From: JAJEFO01 sp022819605
Lineage (GTDB): Bacteria; Pseudomonadota; Alphaproteobacteria; Rhodobacterales; Rhodobacteraceae
Reading direction: 5' to 3'
NCBI GenBank assembly: GCA_965221545.1
Contig: OZ244901.1
Span: 1,674,001-1,738,000 of the forward strand
DNA length: 64,000 nt
Shown: positions 45,605 through 53,946 of the stretch, piece after piece
Layout: the number at the start of each line of letters is the position of its first letter
How positions within the stretch are numbered: position 1 is the first letter of the stretch
Program-made: the position numbers and the translations under genes
The notes under the pieces: model-generated
Seen by the model: only the letters and a program-made list of their open reading frames with translations
The model's database searches: none
What the model was told of the DNA's origin: nothing

Positions 45605-47002
45605 ATGGCCGAAAAAGCATTTGATGTCATCGTGATTGGCGCGGGGCCCGGGGGCTATGTTGCCGCGATTCGTGCCAGTCAACTGGGCCTCAAGACGGCG
45701 ATCATTGAACGTGAGCACATGGGAGGGATCTGCCTGAACTGGGGCTGCATACCGACGAAGGCAATGCTGCGGTCGTCAGAGTTGTTCCACCTGATGCACC
45801 GAGCCGAAGAGTTCGGACTGAAGGCCATGGGCGTCGAGTATGACCTAAACGCCGTGGTCGAGCGTTCGCGTGGCGTCGCAAAGCAGCTAAACGGCGGCGT
45901 TGGCCACCTGATGAAGAAGAACGAGGTCGAGGTTGTCATGGGAGAGGCGACAGTGCCCGCCCAGGGCAAGGTCGTGGTCAAGACCGACACCGGAGAAGAA
46001 AGGCTCTCCGCCAAGTCGATCGTTATTGCTACCGGCGCCCGCGCCAGGGAATTGCCAGGACTAGAAGCCGACGGGGAGCGCGTCTGGACCTACAAGCACG
46101 CGCTGATGCCACCGCATATGCCGAAGAAGCTGCTCGTGATCGGTTCCGGCGCGATCGGCATTGAGTTCGCCAGCTTTTACAACACGCTCGGAGCCGCGAC
46201 GACGGTTGTCGAGGTCATGGACCGCATACTGCCGGTCGAGGACGCCGAAGTCAGCGCTTTCGCAAAGAAGGCATTTGTGAAGCAGGGCATGAAGATCCTC
46301 GAAGGGGCGAAGGTGACCAAGCTCGACCGCACCGGCGACAAGTTGACCGCGCATATCGAGACCGGAGGCAAGGTCGAGAAGCACGACTTCGACACGGTCA
46401 TTTCCGCCGTGGGCATTGTGGGCAATACGGAAGGCCTCGGGCTCGAAGCGCTTGGAGTCAAGGTGGACCGGGCACATGTGGTGACCGACGAATTCTGCCG
46501 GACCGGCGTCGAAGGGCTGTATGCAATCGGCGACGTCGCCGGGGCACCTTGGCTCGCGCACAAGGCCAGCCACGAAGGAGTCATGGTCGCGGAGCTGATC
46601 GCAGGGAAGAACAAGGTGCATCCAGTCAAGCCGGAAAGCATCGCAGGCTGTACATACTGCCATCCGCAGATCGCAAGCGTCGGACACACCGAGGCCAAGG
46701 CCAGGGAAATGGGCTACAAGGTCAAGGTCGGTCGCTTTCCTTTCGTTGGCAACGGCAAGGCCATCGCGCTTGGTGAGCAGGAAGGGCTGGTCAAGACGGT
46801 GTTCGACGCGAAGAGCGGTGAATTGCTTGGGGCGCACATGGTTGGTGCGGAAGTCACCGAGCTCATTCAAGGCTATGTCGTGGGCCGGCAACTGGAGACG
46901 ACGGAAGAGGATCTAATGGATGCCGTCTTCCCGCATCCGACGCTCAGCGAGATGATGCATGAGAGCGTTCTAGACGCTTACGACCGCGCCATCCACATTT
47001 GA
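45605..47002 (+). CDS. lpdA: Dihydrolipoyl dehydrogenase (E3)
   Basis: FAD enzyme of 465 residues that reoxidises dihydrolipoamide in 2-oxoacid dehydrogenase complexes. The FAD fingerprint VIGAGPGGYVAAI is at the N-terminus, and the redox disulfide is C43/C48 in GGICLNWGCIPTK. The NAD-binding fingerprint is IGSGAIGIEFASFY, and the catalytic pair H444/E449 lies in FPHPTLSEMMHE. The CLNWGC form is typical of the alphaproteobacterial pyruvate dehydrogenase E3. No E1 or E2 genes are adjacent. Confidence 0.96.
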   Translation: MAEKAFDVIVIGAGPGGYVAAIRASQLGLKTAIIEREHMGGICLNWGCIPTKAMLRSSELFHLMHRAEEFGLKAMGVEYDLNAVVERSRGVAKQLNGGVGHLMKKNEVEVVMGEATVPAQGKVVVKTDTGEERLSAKSIVIATGARARELPGLEADGERVWTYKHALMPPHMPKKLLVIGSGAIGIEFASFYNTLGAATTVVEVMDRILPVEDAEVSAFAKKAFVKQGMKILEGAKVTKLDRTGDKLTAHIETGGKVEKHDFDTVISAVGIVGNTEGLGLEALGVKVDRAHVVTDEFCRTGVEGLYAIGDVAGAPWLAHKASHEGVMVAELIAGKNKVHPVKPESIAGCTYCHPQIASVGHTEAKAREMGYKVKVGRFPFVGNGKAIALGEQEGLVKTVFDAKSGELLGAHMVGAEVTELIQGYVVGRQLETTEEDLMDAVFPHPTLSEMMHESVLDAYDRAIHI

Positions 47003-47994
47003 TCCGGACGCGTTTGTGACGCTCTGGCCTCTTGAGTAAAAACATCCCTACGCCATTGATGCCGCGCCATTTTCCGAATCCGGGTCGTCGACCGTCCTGA
47101 CCAGCCGGTAGCCGAGTTGCTTCGCCCGCCCCGACCGTCCCTGAGTTCACATGCCCGACACCGCGTCGGCAAGCGTCAATTTTACTCTCGTGACAGCGCC
47201 GGCGCTGCGCGGCGGCGGGGGCTCATAAGGAGTTCCAAAACAAAAGGGCCCGGGCAGCTCCAAGACCCTGCTGTCGACCGGGCAATTCCCAATCCTTTGA
47301 TCCTTATGCAGTCGTCGACCGCAGAGTGTGCAAGTGAATTCGGGAGGACTGTTTCTGTTTCGGAAGGGAGGCAAGCCCAGTGATTCACGAGGGTTGCCGT
47401 CGAGTCCATGCCGCCAAGGAGATCGTTGCCAAGGTATGGGATGCGCCAAACTGAAGATGTCAATGTCATCAGGGGAGCGGTCAATCATGTTGCCGGGATC
47501 CCTATCAAGGGCGCAAAGGCAGCGGACGATCATGCAGTCCTTGTGCCTAGGGCCTGCCGCGAGACAGGTCTCGAATGCCTTGCGTGGCGTCGGGATGGAA
47601 AGTGTGCGTGTACGGTCAGTCAGCGGAACCACTCCCGGGGGCCAAGTGGCTGCGGGGTGTTCGGATACAACGCATTTGCCAATCGGTGTTGAGTTCCAGG
47701 CCGTGCCCGGAGCCGCCGCGATGCCCGTCGGATTCTCAACAAGCCGGGTTCGACGCATGCGCCCCTCGAGAGTACAATTGACCACGGCTCCGGGTGGTGG
47801 CGGCCGATCTCGCCGACGACGCGTATTTCACCTTGGGACAAGCGTGATCCCGCAGCTTCCGGACGTCACCTAGAGACCCAAATGCGGTGACACTTCGAGT
47901 CTTTACCCCGGTCAATGTCCATGACCAATCGGAGGATGGATCGCGAAGCCCGTCGACCGTCTCTGTCCCTTCCGTTCGATAGGAAAGGGTCAAT
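47003..47994. other. Long gene-poor stretch
   Basis: Almost 1 kb between lpdA and the VOC gene (facing each other). Frames of up to about 210 codons exist on both strands, but their products lack any domain and show no start signals. It may be degraded DNA at the edge of the accessory region. Confidence 0.35.
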
Positions 47995-48411
47995 TCACGA
48001 AGCCCTATCTGAACGTTGCTCGAAAAGGTCCCATAGATTGCCATACTTGTCCTTGAATACGGCTACTATGCCGTATTCTTCGCTCCTGGGTTCCTGTTGA
48101 AACTCGACCCCAAGGCTCCTGAGATTCCGATAGTCGCGCCAGAAGTCGTCCGTGGTCAGAAACAGAAATACGCGCCCGCCTGTTTGGCATCCAATCGCTG
48201 CGCTTTGGCGTTTGCCTTTCGCCTTTGCCAAGAGAAGATGTGTGCCAGTTCCTGGAGAAACCGTCACCCAACGCTTGTCTTCTGAAATCTTCGTGTCCTC
48301 ATTGAGTGTGAAGCCAAGCGTATTCACGAAATACTCAATGGCCTCATCATAGTCCGGGACCAGGACCGTTACAGCGCCAACAGACCTTTGCGCCACGTCG
48401 GATTCAGTCAT
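47995..48411 (-). CDS. VOC (glyoxalase/bleomycin-resistance fold) protein
   Basis: Small protein of 138 residues with two beta-alpha-beta-beta-beta units of the vicinal oxygen chelate fold. Key segments are VTVLVPDYDEAIEYFVNTLGF, RVFLFLTTDDFWRDY and VAVFKDKYGNLWDLFEQ. The first-strand histidine that binds metal in glyoxalase I is absent (AVTVLV), so metal catalysis of that type is unlikely. Members of this subgroup are widespread and mostly uncharacterised. It stands alone. Confidence 0.85.
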   Translation of the reverse strand: MTESDVAQRSVGAVTVLVPDYDEAIEYFVNTLGFTLNEDTKISEDKRWVTVSPGTGTHLLLAKAKGKRQSAAIGCQTGGRVFLFLTTDDFWRDYRNLRSLGVEFQQEPRSEEYGIVAVFKDKYGNLWDLFEQRSDRAS

Positions 48412-48757
48412 GTTCTCTCCCCGAACTGCGCAAATGAGCCCGAAGCTGCATATGTGGACACAAACCCGAATTCAAGATGAACGCTTTCTTGTGCTGGAAT
48501 CGCTCGTCACTGTGCGCAAGTGTCGATGTTCACATTTGAATTCGGAAAGCGTCTGGATTGACCGGTTCGCGGCAAGCGGCGCCTCATGTCAGGTGATGCA
48601 TGATTAAGTCCCTTTTGACAGTAGGTTATGTCTGATCTCGGGGCGGAACCGGGGCTTGCATCTGCGTCCTGCGTTAAGTAATGGGCACTCATTGTCAGGC
48701 CCGGTCGATTCCTGCTTGCTTGCGGAAATCTGGCGGCAAAAATTGCGAGTGCCAACG
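48412..48757. other. Intergenic region upstream of the integrase remnant
   Basis: About 345 bp without a recognised gene. Composition is AT-richer than the DNA that follows from about 48.8 kb. No tRNA or attachment-site repeat was identified. Confidence 0.3.
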
Positions 48758-49102
48758 ATGCCGAGACGGAATGCTGCTCGAATTTCCAAGCGGTCGGTGG
48801 AACGTCTGGCCGTCGAGGGCGACGACGCGCTGTTCTGGGACCGCAACCTGACGCGCTTCGGCATCAGGGTGCATGCGATCGGACCCAAGGTCTGCGTGGC
48901 CCAGACGCGGGGGCCGACGGGCCTTTCCAGGCGCGTGCCCATCGGCGTGCATGGCGAGATCGCACTGGACGTGACGCTGAGCCGGGCGGCGGCCGTCATC
49001 GACCGCCTCGGGCGCAGCGAGGACGGCCATGCGCGTGGCCCGGGCGCCGCGCCCGCACCGGTCCGCCCCGGATCCCCAGAACTGAAGGAGAAACCGACAT
49101 GA
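48758..49102 (+). pseudogene. Tyrosine integrase N-terminal (arm-binding domain) fragment
   Basis: The 114-residue frame matches only the arm-type DNA-binding domain of phage/island integrases: ISKRSVERLAVEGDDALFWDRNLTRFGIRVHAIGPKV in part, then PIGVHGEIALDVTLSRAAAVIDRL. The core-binding and catalytic domains (about 250 further residues with the R-H-R-Y residues) are missing. The end is a low-complexity A/P/G stretch that runs into the start of the next gene. It is probably the scar of an integrated element. Confidence 0.65.
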
Positions 49103-49995
49103 GATTCCTGTCCGCCTGCGGCCTGGCGATGGCCGCGATCCTCTCGCTCGCGGCGTGCGGCGGCAATTCCGGGTCGCAGCCGACCCTCGGCCTCGATGAC
49201 ATCAGGGAGCTCACCGGCCTGTCCGCGCCGGACGAGACGGCGGCCGCGCTGGGTGCGCGTCAGCGGGACATCGTCACGCGCGCCGATTCCATGATCCTTT
49301 CCACGGAGCACATCGAGCTGGCGTTCCCGGACGAGACCCGCACGCTCCTGCGGCTGTCAGAGTGCTCCGGGCCTGCGTGCGTGTTGCTCGACCCCGTCAC
49401 CGGCGAGACCGTCACAAGCAGCGTCGACAGACTTGTGGCCCCGCACGGCGATGTCGATGCCGAAGCCATCGGCTCGGCACATGGCATCACCCTGGTGTCG
49501 GAAAGCGCGCACGACATGGGCATTGACGTGAGCTCGTTCGGTGCCTGGATGGATCATGGCTCCTTCGTGCTCATCGGCGCGCGCGGGGCGGGCGAGGGGT
49601 TCGATTTCGAAACCCTGTACACGATGGTCCTGGGGAAACTCACCGATCGCCCGCTGGCCGGGTCCGCCACCTGGCTCGGCATCATGGTGGGAACGCCCGC
49701 CGTCGGGGAGGAGCGCGGCGACCGGCTGGTGGGGACGGCGGCGCTCAACTACGACATGGCCGTCGGCGGCCTCGATGCCGCCTTCAGCGACATCCAGAAC
49801 ATTGACCGCGGGACGGCGCATTCGACGCAGACGGTGCTCTTCTCCGACCTCGAGGTCGGCCCGGACGGGACGTTCTCGCGCGGCCAGTCGGGCGCGCGCA
49901 TCCAGGGCGGCTTCAACGGTCCCGGCCACGCCGAGGCGGCGGGCGTCTTCGAGCAGTCCGGCATCATCGGCGCCTTCGGCGCGAAGCGGCAGTAG
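49099..49995 (+). CDS. TbpB-like surface lipoprotein
   Basis: Protein of 298 residues with a lipoprotein signal (lipobox LAAC, lipidated C20). The C-terminal third has the eight-strand barrel signature of transferrin-binding-protein-like lipoproteins: GDRLVGTAALNYDMAVGGL, FSDLEVGPDGTF, IQGGFNGPGHAEAAGVFEQS and the terminal IIGAFGAKR. Such proteins may sit on the cell surface and bind host proteins or metal/haem carriers; the ligand here is unknown. AAGGAG lies just before ATG 49099. The gene is in strikingly GC-rich DNA next to an integrase fragment, which suggests transfer. No Slam-type exporter gene is seen in the window. Confidence 0.75.
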   Translation: MRFLSACGLAMAAILSLAACGGNSGSQPTLGLDDIRELTGLSAPDETAAALGARQRDIVTRADSMILSTEHIELAFPDETRTLLRLSECSGPACVLLDPVTGETVTSSVDRLVAPHGDVDAEAIGSAHGITLVSESAHDMGIDVSSFGAWMDHGSFVLIGARGAGEGFDFETLYTMVLGKLTDRPLAGSATWLGIMVGTPAVGEERGDRLVGTAALNYDMAVGGLDAAFSDIQNIDRGTAHSTQTVLFSDLEVGPDGTFSRGQSGARIQGGFNGPGHAEAAGVFEQSGIIGAFGAKRQ

Positions 49996-50414
49996 GCACC
50001 CGGTCGAGGGAGTTCCTCGTCGCTCCGGGGAACGCGATGGCCCGGCACGTGGTGCATCGCCCGATGACGGTGCTGCGGATCGGCCCCGGGCTCCCCGGAG
50101 CCCTCCGGATTTCTCCGGAGCCGGCTCCGTATCGCGCCGGTCCGCAGGTCGGCCGGCGGCGCGTCCACCTTTGTTGCGGCCGGTCGCCTGAGGCCGGGTC
50201 CGGGTTCCTTCAAGGCGCGGGCATGTCGGTCTGCAGAGACGGCACAGAAGTCGCTGCGTCCGGCATGGACACTGCGACCGGGCGCATCTCATTCAACGCC
50301 CACGGGGAGGTGCGGAAAGACGTTCAGGTCCAGGCGGCGAGGGACGGCGCGTGGCGCCGCTATGCGGTCATCTCCGCCCCAGTGCAGCTCGGGCCCCGGA
50401 GAATTGGCGGGGGA
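49996..50414. other. GC-rich interval with possible gene debris
   Basis: About 420 bp of very GC-rich sequence. On the plus strand around 50222-50390 the frame reads ATGRISFNAHGEVRKDVQVQ, faintly like the C-terminus of a branched-chain amino-acid binding protein. This match is too weak to call a gene. Confidence 0.3.
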
Positions 50415-50675
50415 TCACAAGTGCGAGCGACCGTTGGGCCATTGTCCGGTGCCGGCGGCGTTCGGCGGTGTCCGGTTCAGGAAAGGCGCGAATTGTCCGA
50501 TGCCGTGTGTGCTCGGAATGCCGTGGTCGGGTCCGTCCGGAACCGTCGCCTCATTCAGCGTCAGCGTGGCCAGGTCGGAAAGGAGCGTCGTGAAGCTTTG
50601 GACCGGCAGCCCGTCGGGGGTGCGTTTCGTGTCGGCCTTGGCCTTGGCGCTCTCCGAGACCTCGGCCTTCTCCAC
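50415..50675 (-). pseudogene. Transposase C-terminal fragment (IS1634-like)
   Basis: The frame on the minus strand reads KRTPDGLPVQSFTTLLSDLA, followed by TLTLNEATVP. This resembles the conserved tail (DGLPVHSFxTLLxDLATL) of IS1634-type DDE transposases, from memory of the family. A stop codon lies shortly upstream, so the catalytic domain is gone. Confidence 0.35.
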
Positions 50676-50791
50676 CGGCGAGTTCCGCCGCGCCCGGGCG
50701 CCTTCCCGGTCGTCGTCCTCTTCCCGCCATCACGCACCCTCCCGCCGATGTCCGGCGGAAAAAAGCTACCGGGAAAGGAGAGAGGAAAAAG

Positions 50792-50814
50792 GCGGGTCAC
50801 TTTTGGACGCCGAT
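50792..50814. repeat. IS21-like terminal repeat, inner copy
   Basis: Repeat unit GGGTCA...TTGGACGCC.AT, 23 bp, ending directly at the left end of the IS3 element. Without the IS3 element and its duplicated GAT it would be joined head to tail to the copy at 52068-52091. Confidence 0.6.
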
Positions 50815-50841
50815 TGGAGTGCGCCCCTGTGGATGGACAGT

Positions 50842-51636
50842 TCATTCGGCACTTTTGGTCCCATCCGGGGCGTTGATCTTCTCGAACGTGTTGGGGCTCA
50901 GATAACCGAGCGCTGAATGCAGGCGAGTTTCATTGTAGATGTCCTCGATGAATGTCGGCAAGTCTGCGACCACATCTTCGAACGTCTCGTAATCGCCGAC
51001 GTAGACGGCCTCGACCTTCAGGGTCTTGATGAAGCTCTCGGCCTGGGCGTTGTCATACGGATTGCCCCGACGGCTCATGGATCCGAAAAAGCCGTGACGC
51101 TTGAGCCGGCGACGATGCGGGGCTGCGGCATATTGCGAGCCGCGATCGGAATGGAACACGCAGCCTGGCAGGGGTCGTCGGGCTTCGATCGCCGCGTCCA
51201 GGGCACCGGTTGTCAATCGGACATCGACATTCCGCCCGAGCGCATAGCCCACGACTTTCCGCGACCAGGCATCAAGAATGACGGCCAGATAAGCGAACCC
51301 GGTTGCTATCGCGATGTAGGTTATGTCGCCAACCCAGAGCTGGTCGGGGCCATGAACTTCGCAATCCTTGGCGACATTCGGATAGATCGGGCTGTCATGA
51401 TCGCTGTCCGTGGTCTGCACGTAACGGCGTTTCCTCTTTGGGTTCAGCCCGTTCTCTCGCATGATCCGGCGAACCTTCTTGGAGTTCACGACCATCCCGC
51501 GATTGCGCAGCTCCGCGGTCACCCGACGATATCCATAGCCTCGGCGGGTTTCGGTGATCGCCGTGACTTCCCCGACGACCGCGTCTTCTTGTTCGCAGCC
51601 CAAATCGGCGTAAAAGGTGGAACGGGGCAAGTTCAT
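50842..51636 (-). CDS. IS3-family transposase OrfB (DDE integrase domain)
   Basis: Protein of 264 residues. HTH_21-like start (RRGYGYRRVTAELRNRGMVVNSKKVRRIM) followed by the rve integrase core. The DDE triad is visible: D in WVGDITYIA, D in FHSDRGSQY, and E in NPYDNAQAESFIKTLK. The C-terminus (IYNETRLHSALGYLSPNTFE) is complete. The start codon overlaps the orfA stop (ATGA), as usual for this family, where a frameshift can also give an OrfAB fusion. Confidence 0.94.
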   Translation of the reverse strand: MNLPRSTFYADLGCEQEDAVVGEVTAITETRRGYGYRRVTAELRNRGMVVNSKKVRRIMRENGLNPKRKRRYVQTTDSDHDSPIYPNVAKDCEVHGPDQLWVGDITYIAIATGFAYLAVILDAWSRKVVGYALGRNVDVRLTTGALDAAIEARRPLPGCVFHSDRGSQYAAAPHRRRLKRHGFFGSMSRRGNPYDNAQAESFIKTLKVEAVYVGDYETFEDVVADLPTFIEDIYNETRLHSALGYLSPNTFEKINAPDGTKSAE

Positions 51637-51989
51637 GAGCTCGCACCCTCTTTGGATCGAGATGCAATCGGGCCGGTGATCACGGATCCAGGCGCGCCTT
51701 TCGCCGATTCCCCGCGCTTCTGAGCCCCCTTTAAGAACTCGATCTCAAGGGCCTGGCGGCCGACCAGGCGCTCAAGGGCCGCGATCCTGCTCTCGTATTC
51801 TGGAAGAAGATCGGCTTCCACGGCGTCGTCGTCATATTCACCGCGCTCGTACTTCTCGATCCAGATCCGGATCAGGCTGCGGCACACATCATGCTCCTTG
51901 CCGAGAGCGTGAAGCGCTTCTCCGTTCAGATACGCTTCCACGATTTCCCGCTTCTTGGCTGTGCTGTGGCGTCTATGTCTCTTGCTCAT
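51633..51989 (-). CDS. IS3-family transposase OrfA
   Basis: Protein of 118 residues with an HTH (HRRHSTAKKREIVEAYLNGE, HALGKEHDVCRSLIRIWIEKY) and a leucine-zipper-like helix (LLPEYESRIAALERLVGRQALEIEFLKG in part). It binds the element ends together with OrfB. The start ATG 51989 has GGAGG upstream; the frame is open to 52046. Confidence 0.92.
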   Translation of the reverse strand: MSKRHRRHSTAKKREIVEAYLNGEALHALGKEHDVCRSLIRIWIEKYERGEYDDDAVEADLLPEYESRIAALERLVGRQALEIEFLKGAQKRGESAKGAPGSVITGPIASRSKEGASS

Positions 51990-52067
51990 GGGTCCTCCTA
52001 AACGAAGGCCCCAGATGGGGGAATTCCTAAGATCCAAAATGTCCAATCTCAGGGGCGCACTCCAGAT

Positions 52068-52096
52068 GGTGGGTCAAAATTGGACGCCTATTGACA
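52068..52096. repeat. IS21-like element end (outer repeat plus terminal TGACA)
   Basis: A 24-bp unit GGTGGGTCA...TTGGACGCCTAT (52068-52091), then TGACA. Read on the minus strand it begins TGTCA, the typical tip of IS21-family elements, which carry tandem copies of such units at their ends. No istA/istB genes remain in the window. The end cuts into the AbiEii-like gene at 52096/52097. Confidence 0.55.
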
Positions 52097-52407
52097 CGAA
52101 TCGTCGCTTCCGCCGGTTGATCGTGGAGGTCGGCCAGCAGCTCGAACTTTACGACCGGACTACCGATAGTTCCATCCGTGACCCAGCGCCAGATCGTGGC
52201 GGTTTCGGGTGCGAAGTCGGCGCTGCGGAGCGCCTGTTCGAGCCGTGCGGCGTTCACCGCCCCACAGGTGATCTCGAGGCAGATATGTACGTCCACATCG
52301 ATCGTACCTGCGTGATGAAACTCGCTTGCGGCGCAAAGCAGCTCCGGGACCACCCCTCCGAGCACGACGAATTCCGGCCTTTCTCCATAGTGGTGGACGA
52401 CGCTCAT
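52097..52407 (-). pseudogene. AbiEii-like nucleotidyltransferase toxin, 3'-truncated
   Basis: About 104 native residues remain. The segment FVVLGGVVPELLC followed by GTIDVDVHICLEI carries the GG and D-x-D features of a nucleotidyltransferase, and VVKFELLADLHDQP follows. The family is usually well over 200 residues. The native sequence stops at the IS21-like end; the frame then runs on through the repeats for about 20 foreign residues to 52027. It lies 50 bp downstream of the AbiEi-like gene in the usual antitoxin-toxin order. It is very likely inactive because the C-terminal half is missing. Confidence 0.65.
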
Positions 52408-52456
52408 TAGCGCCTGCTATGCCGCTTTCCGTGCCGCCTGGGATCTGGGTGGTGAC

Positions 52457-53464
52457 TCATCGACCATGCATTGTCTCCCGTAGATGCTCGGCGGCTTCTT
52501 CGCCTCGCACGCCGACGACGCGTAGGTCGGCGTAGGCGCGGGGCCATGGAACGAGACGCAGTCCATCTTTCACTGTAGCCAACCGCCCGGTCGTGACGGT
52601 AGGGAATGGTCGAAGGATGAGTCTTCCGCCCTTGATCGGCCGCAATCCGGATCTCGCGGCCACCCATTCGAGGCTTGCGCCTGTCTTGCCTTCTACATAG
52701 ACCTCGCTGGAAGTGAGTGTTGTCAGGCTTGGCGCAAGTACAGACCCTGCGACGGCTCCTGTAGCTGCCCACGATACGCCCGCGTGATCCCACTGCCGGC
52801 CTGTGAAGGCCAAGCCTGCCACTGGATCACGCCAGGTCACGCCGACCGAAACGGAGACTGCGGGCAGCAGGGCTGCGGCCGCAGCTGCATATTCGTCCAG
52901 CAACCGATCCGGGTCTACAATTCGACGAGCGGAGTTTGGTCCACGGCGGACTTCCGCGTGCAAGAGGCCGAGATCAGTGAGTGTGCGCAGGGCATTGGTG
53001 GCGCTTCCAGCGGACAGGGCAGTGACGTCCTGCATGTCGCCGACCGTCCCTCGTCCGCCACAGAGCAGGGCTTCAGCAATGGCTAGGACTGCGGGTGTCC
53101 AATGTGGCGGCTTGCGTGGAGACTCCGGAACACGGCCGTCCTTGGAGATGATCAGTGATCCGTGTGCGATCTCTGCGGCGCCGGTTTCGTCGACCCAGCC
53201 GATCCTTGCGTCCGAAAGGATCTCGCGCGCGGCAAGCGACATGCGCCGGGCGGCGGCAATGTCCGGGCGATCCTTCTGACGATCGATCAGCTCGCGTGCC
53301 TGTCGAAGTCCTCCCTCACCCAGCCACGTGACTCGAAGGGGCTCTCCGTTGACTTCGAGATCGATCGAATGTCCGTCCTCGCGGCGACGCCGGATCCGGA
53401 TGGAAGGTGGAAGCACGGCTGCAACTGCCGTCTCGGTGCGGCGGGAGATATCACTTGTCGGCAT
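52457..53464 (-). CDS. AbiEi-like antitoxin/transcription regulator
   Basis: Protein of 335 residues. A winged HTH sits at about 120-175 (AVLAIAEALLCGGRGTVGDMQ, LSAGSATNALRTLTDLGLLHAE), followed by a C-terminal domain like those of type IV AbiEi antitoxins (SVGVTWRDPVAGLAFTG, SSEVYVEG, GLRPIKGGRLILRPF). Such proteins repress their own promoter and counter the nucleotidyltransferase toxin. An inverted repeat lies immediately upstream. The downstream toxin gene is broken, so this antitoxin appears orphaned. Family assignment is by resemblance, not by a clear signature. Confidence 0.65.
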   Translation of the reverse strand: MPTSDISRRTETAVAAVLPPSIRIRRRREDGHSIDLEVNGEPLRVTWLGEGGLRQARELIDRQKDRPDIAAARRMSLAAREILSDARIGWVDETGAAEIAHGSLIISKDGRVPESPRKPPHWTPAVLAIAEALLCGGRGTVGDMQDVTALSAGSATNALRTLTDLGLLHAEVRRGPNSARRIVDPDRLLDEYAAAAAALLPAVSVSVGVTWRDPVAGLAFTGRQWDHAGVSWAATGAVAGSVLAPSLTTLTSSEVYVEGKTGASLEWVAARSGLRPIKGGRLILRPFPTVTTGRLATVKDGLRLVPWPRAYADLRVVGVRGEEAAEHLRETMHGR

Positions 53465-53482
53465 TTCAATTGCAGCGTGGCG

Positions 53483-53544
53483 TTATCCTCAGAAAACTAC
53501 GATACCTCACTCTCTCGGTGATGTATATAGAAAATTGAGGATAA
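53483..53544 (-). promoter_or_regulatory. Operator-like inverted repeat over the AbiEi-like gene promoter
   Basis: Perfect 9-bp inverted repeat: TTATCCTCA at 53483-53491 and TGAGGATAA at 53536-53544. On the minus strand a TTGCCT...TATACA pair with a 16-bp spacer overlaps the distal arm, and the proximal arm lies in the leader, 19 bp from the start codon. AbiEi proteins are known to autorepress through inverted repeats, and this layout fits. Confidence 0.55.
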
Positions 53545-53946
53545 GGCAATCGGCTGCAAAGTCTGACAGAAATTGACCAAGAATCTGATCGCATTTGATC
53601 AATGATCTTAGGTACTTGACGGAGAATCTTGCCTCATCTGACGGAGCGTCTTGCGGCACCTTGCGACGAATCCGGCTCATCCTTCGAATGTTGGTCCGAG
53701 GAGGCCTCTCTGAAGAGGGCACCACGTCCAAGAAAAAGCGTTCCCGTTTGGTTGCCCTGGCGTCGACCGGGAGCGAATTGCCATTCGTTTCCAGCGCCTT
53801 GCGGCGCCAGTTTCCGTTTGAATCGCCGACACGCCACGAACGGTCAGAACAGAGCAATCTTCAACCGCCGAAGTCGGTGAGACATCCCAAGGCCAGGGTT
53901 CGGCAAAGCCGGAGACTCTGGGCGTCAAGGCCTTTGGTTGAAATGG
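53545..53946. other. Intergenic region between GPP34 gene end and AbiEi-like promoter
   Basis: About 400 bp, AT-richer near 53550-53640. A 122-codon open frame on the plus strand (53595-53963) has no recognisable domain and runs into the GPP34 gene, so it is not called. Confidence 0.35.

Larger units (their letters stand above)
50815..52064 (-). mobile_element. Complete IS3-family insertion sequence, 1,250 bp
   Basis: Perfect 15-bp terminal inverted repeats TGGAGTGCGCCCCTG (50815-50829) and its complement (52050-52064), with the 5'-TG...CA-3' ends of the IS3 family. The flanks carry a 3-bp target duplication, GAT (50812-50814 and 52065-52067). Inside are orfA and orfB on the minus strand, both open. 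The element inserted into the end repeats of an older IS21-like element and looks recent and possibly active. Confidence 0.93.

Noticed and set aside
47995..48411. VOC protein as a glyoxalase I.
   Set aside because: The first metal-binding histidine is missing and the sequence fits the large non-metal VOC subgroup, so no enzyme name is given.
50222..50390. Possible C-terminus of a branched-chain amino-acid binding protein on the plus strand.
   Set aside because: The resemblance covers about 20 residues only and could be chance.
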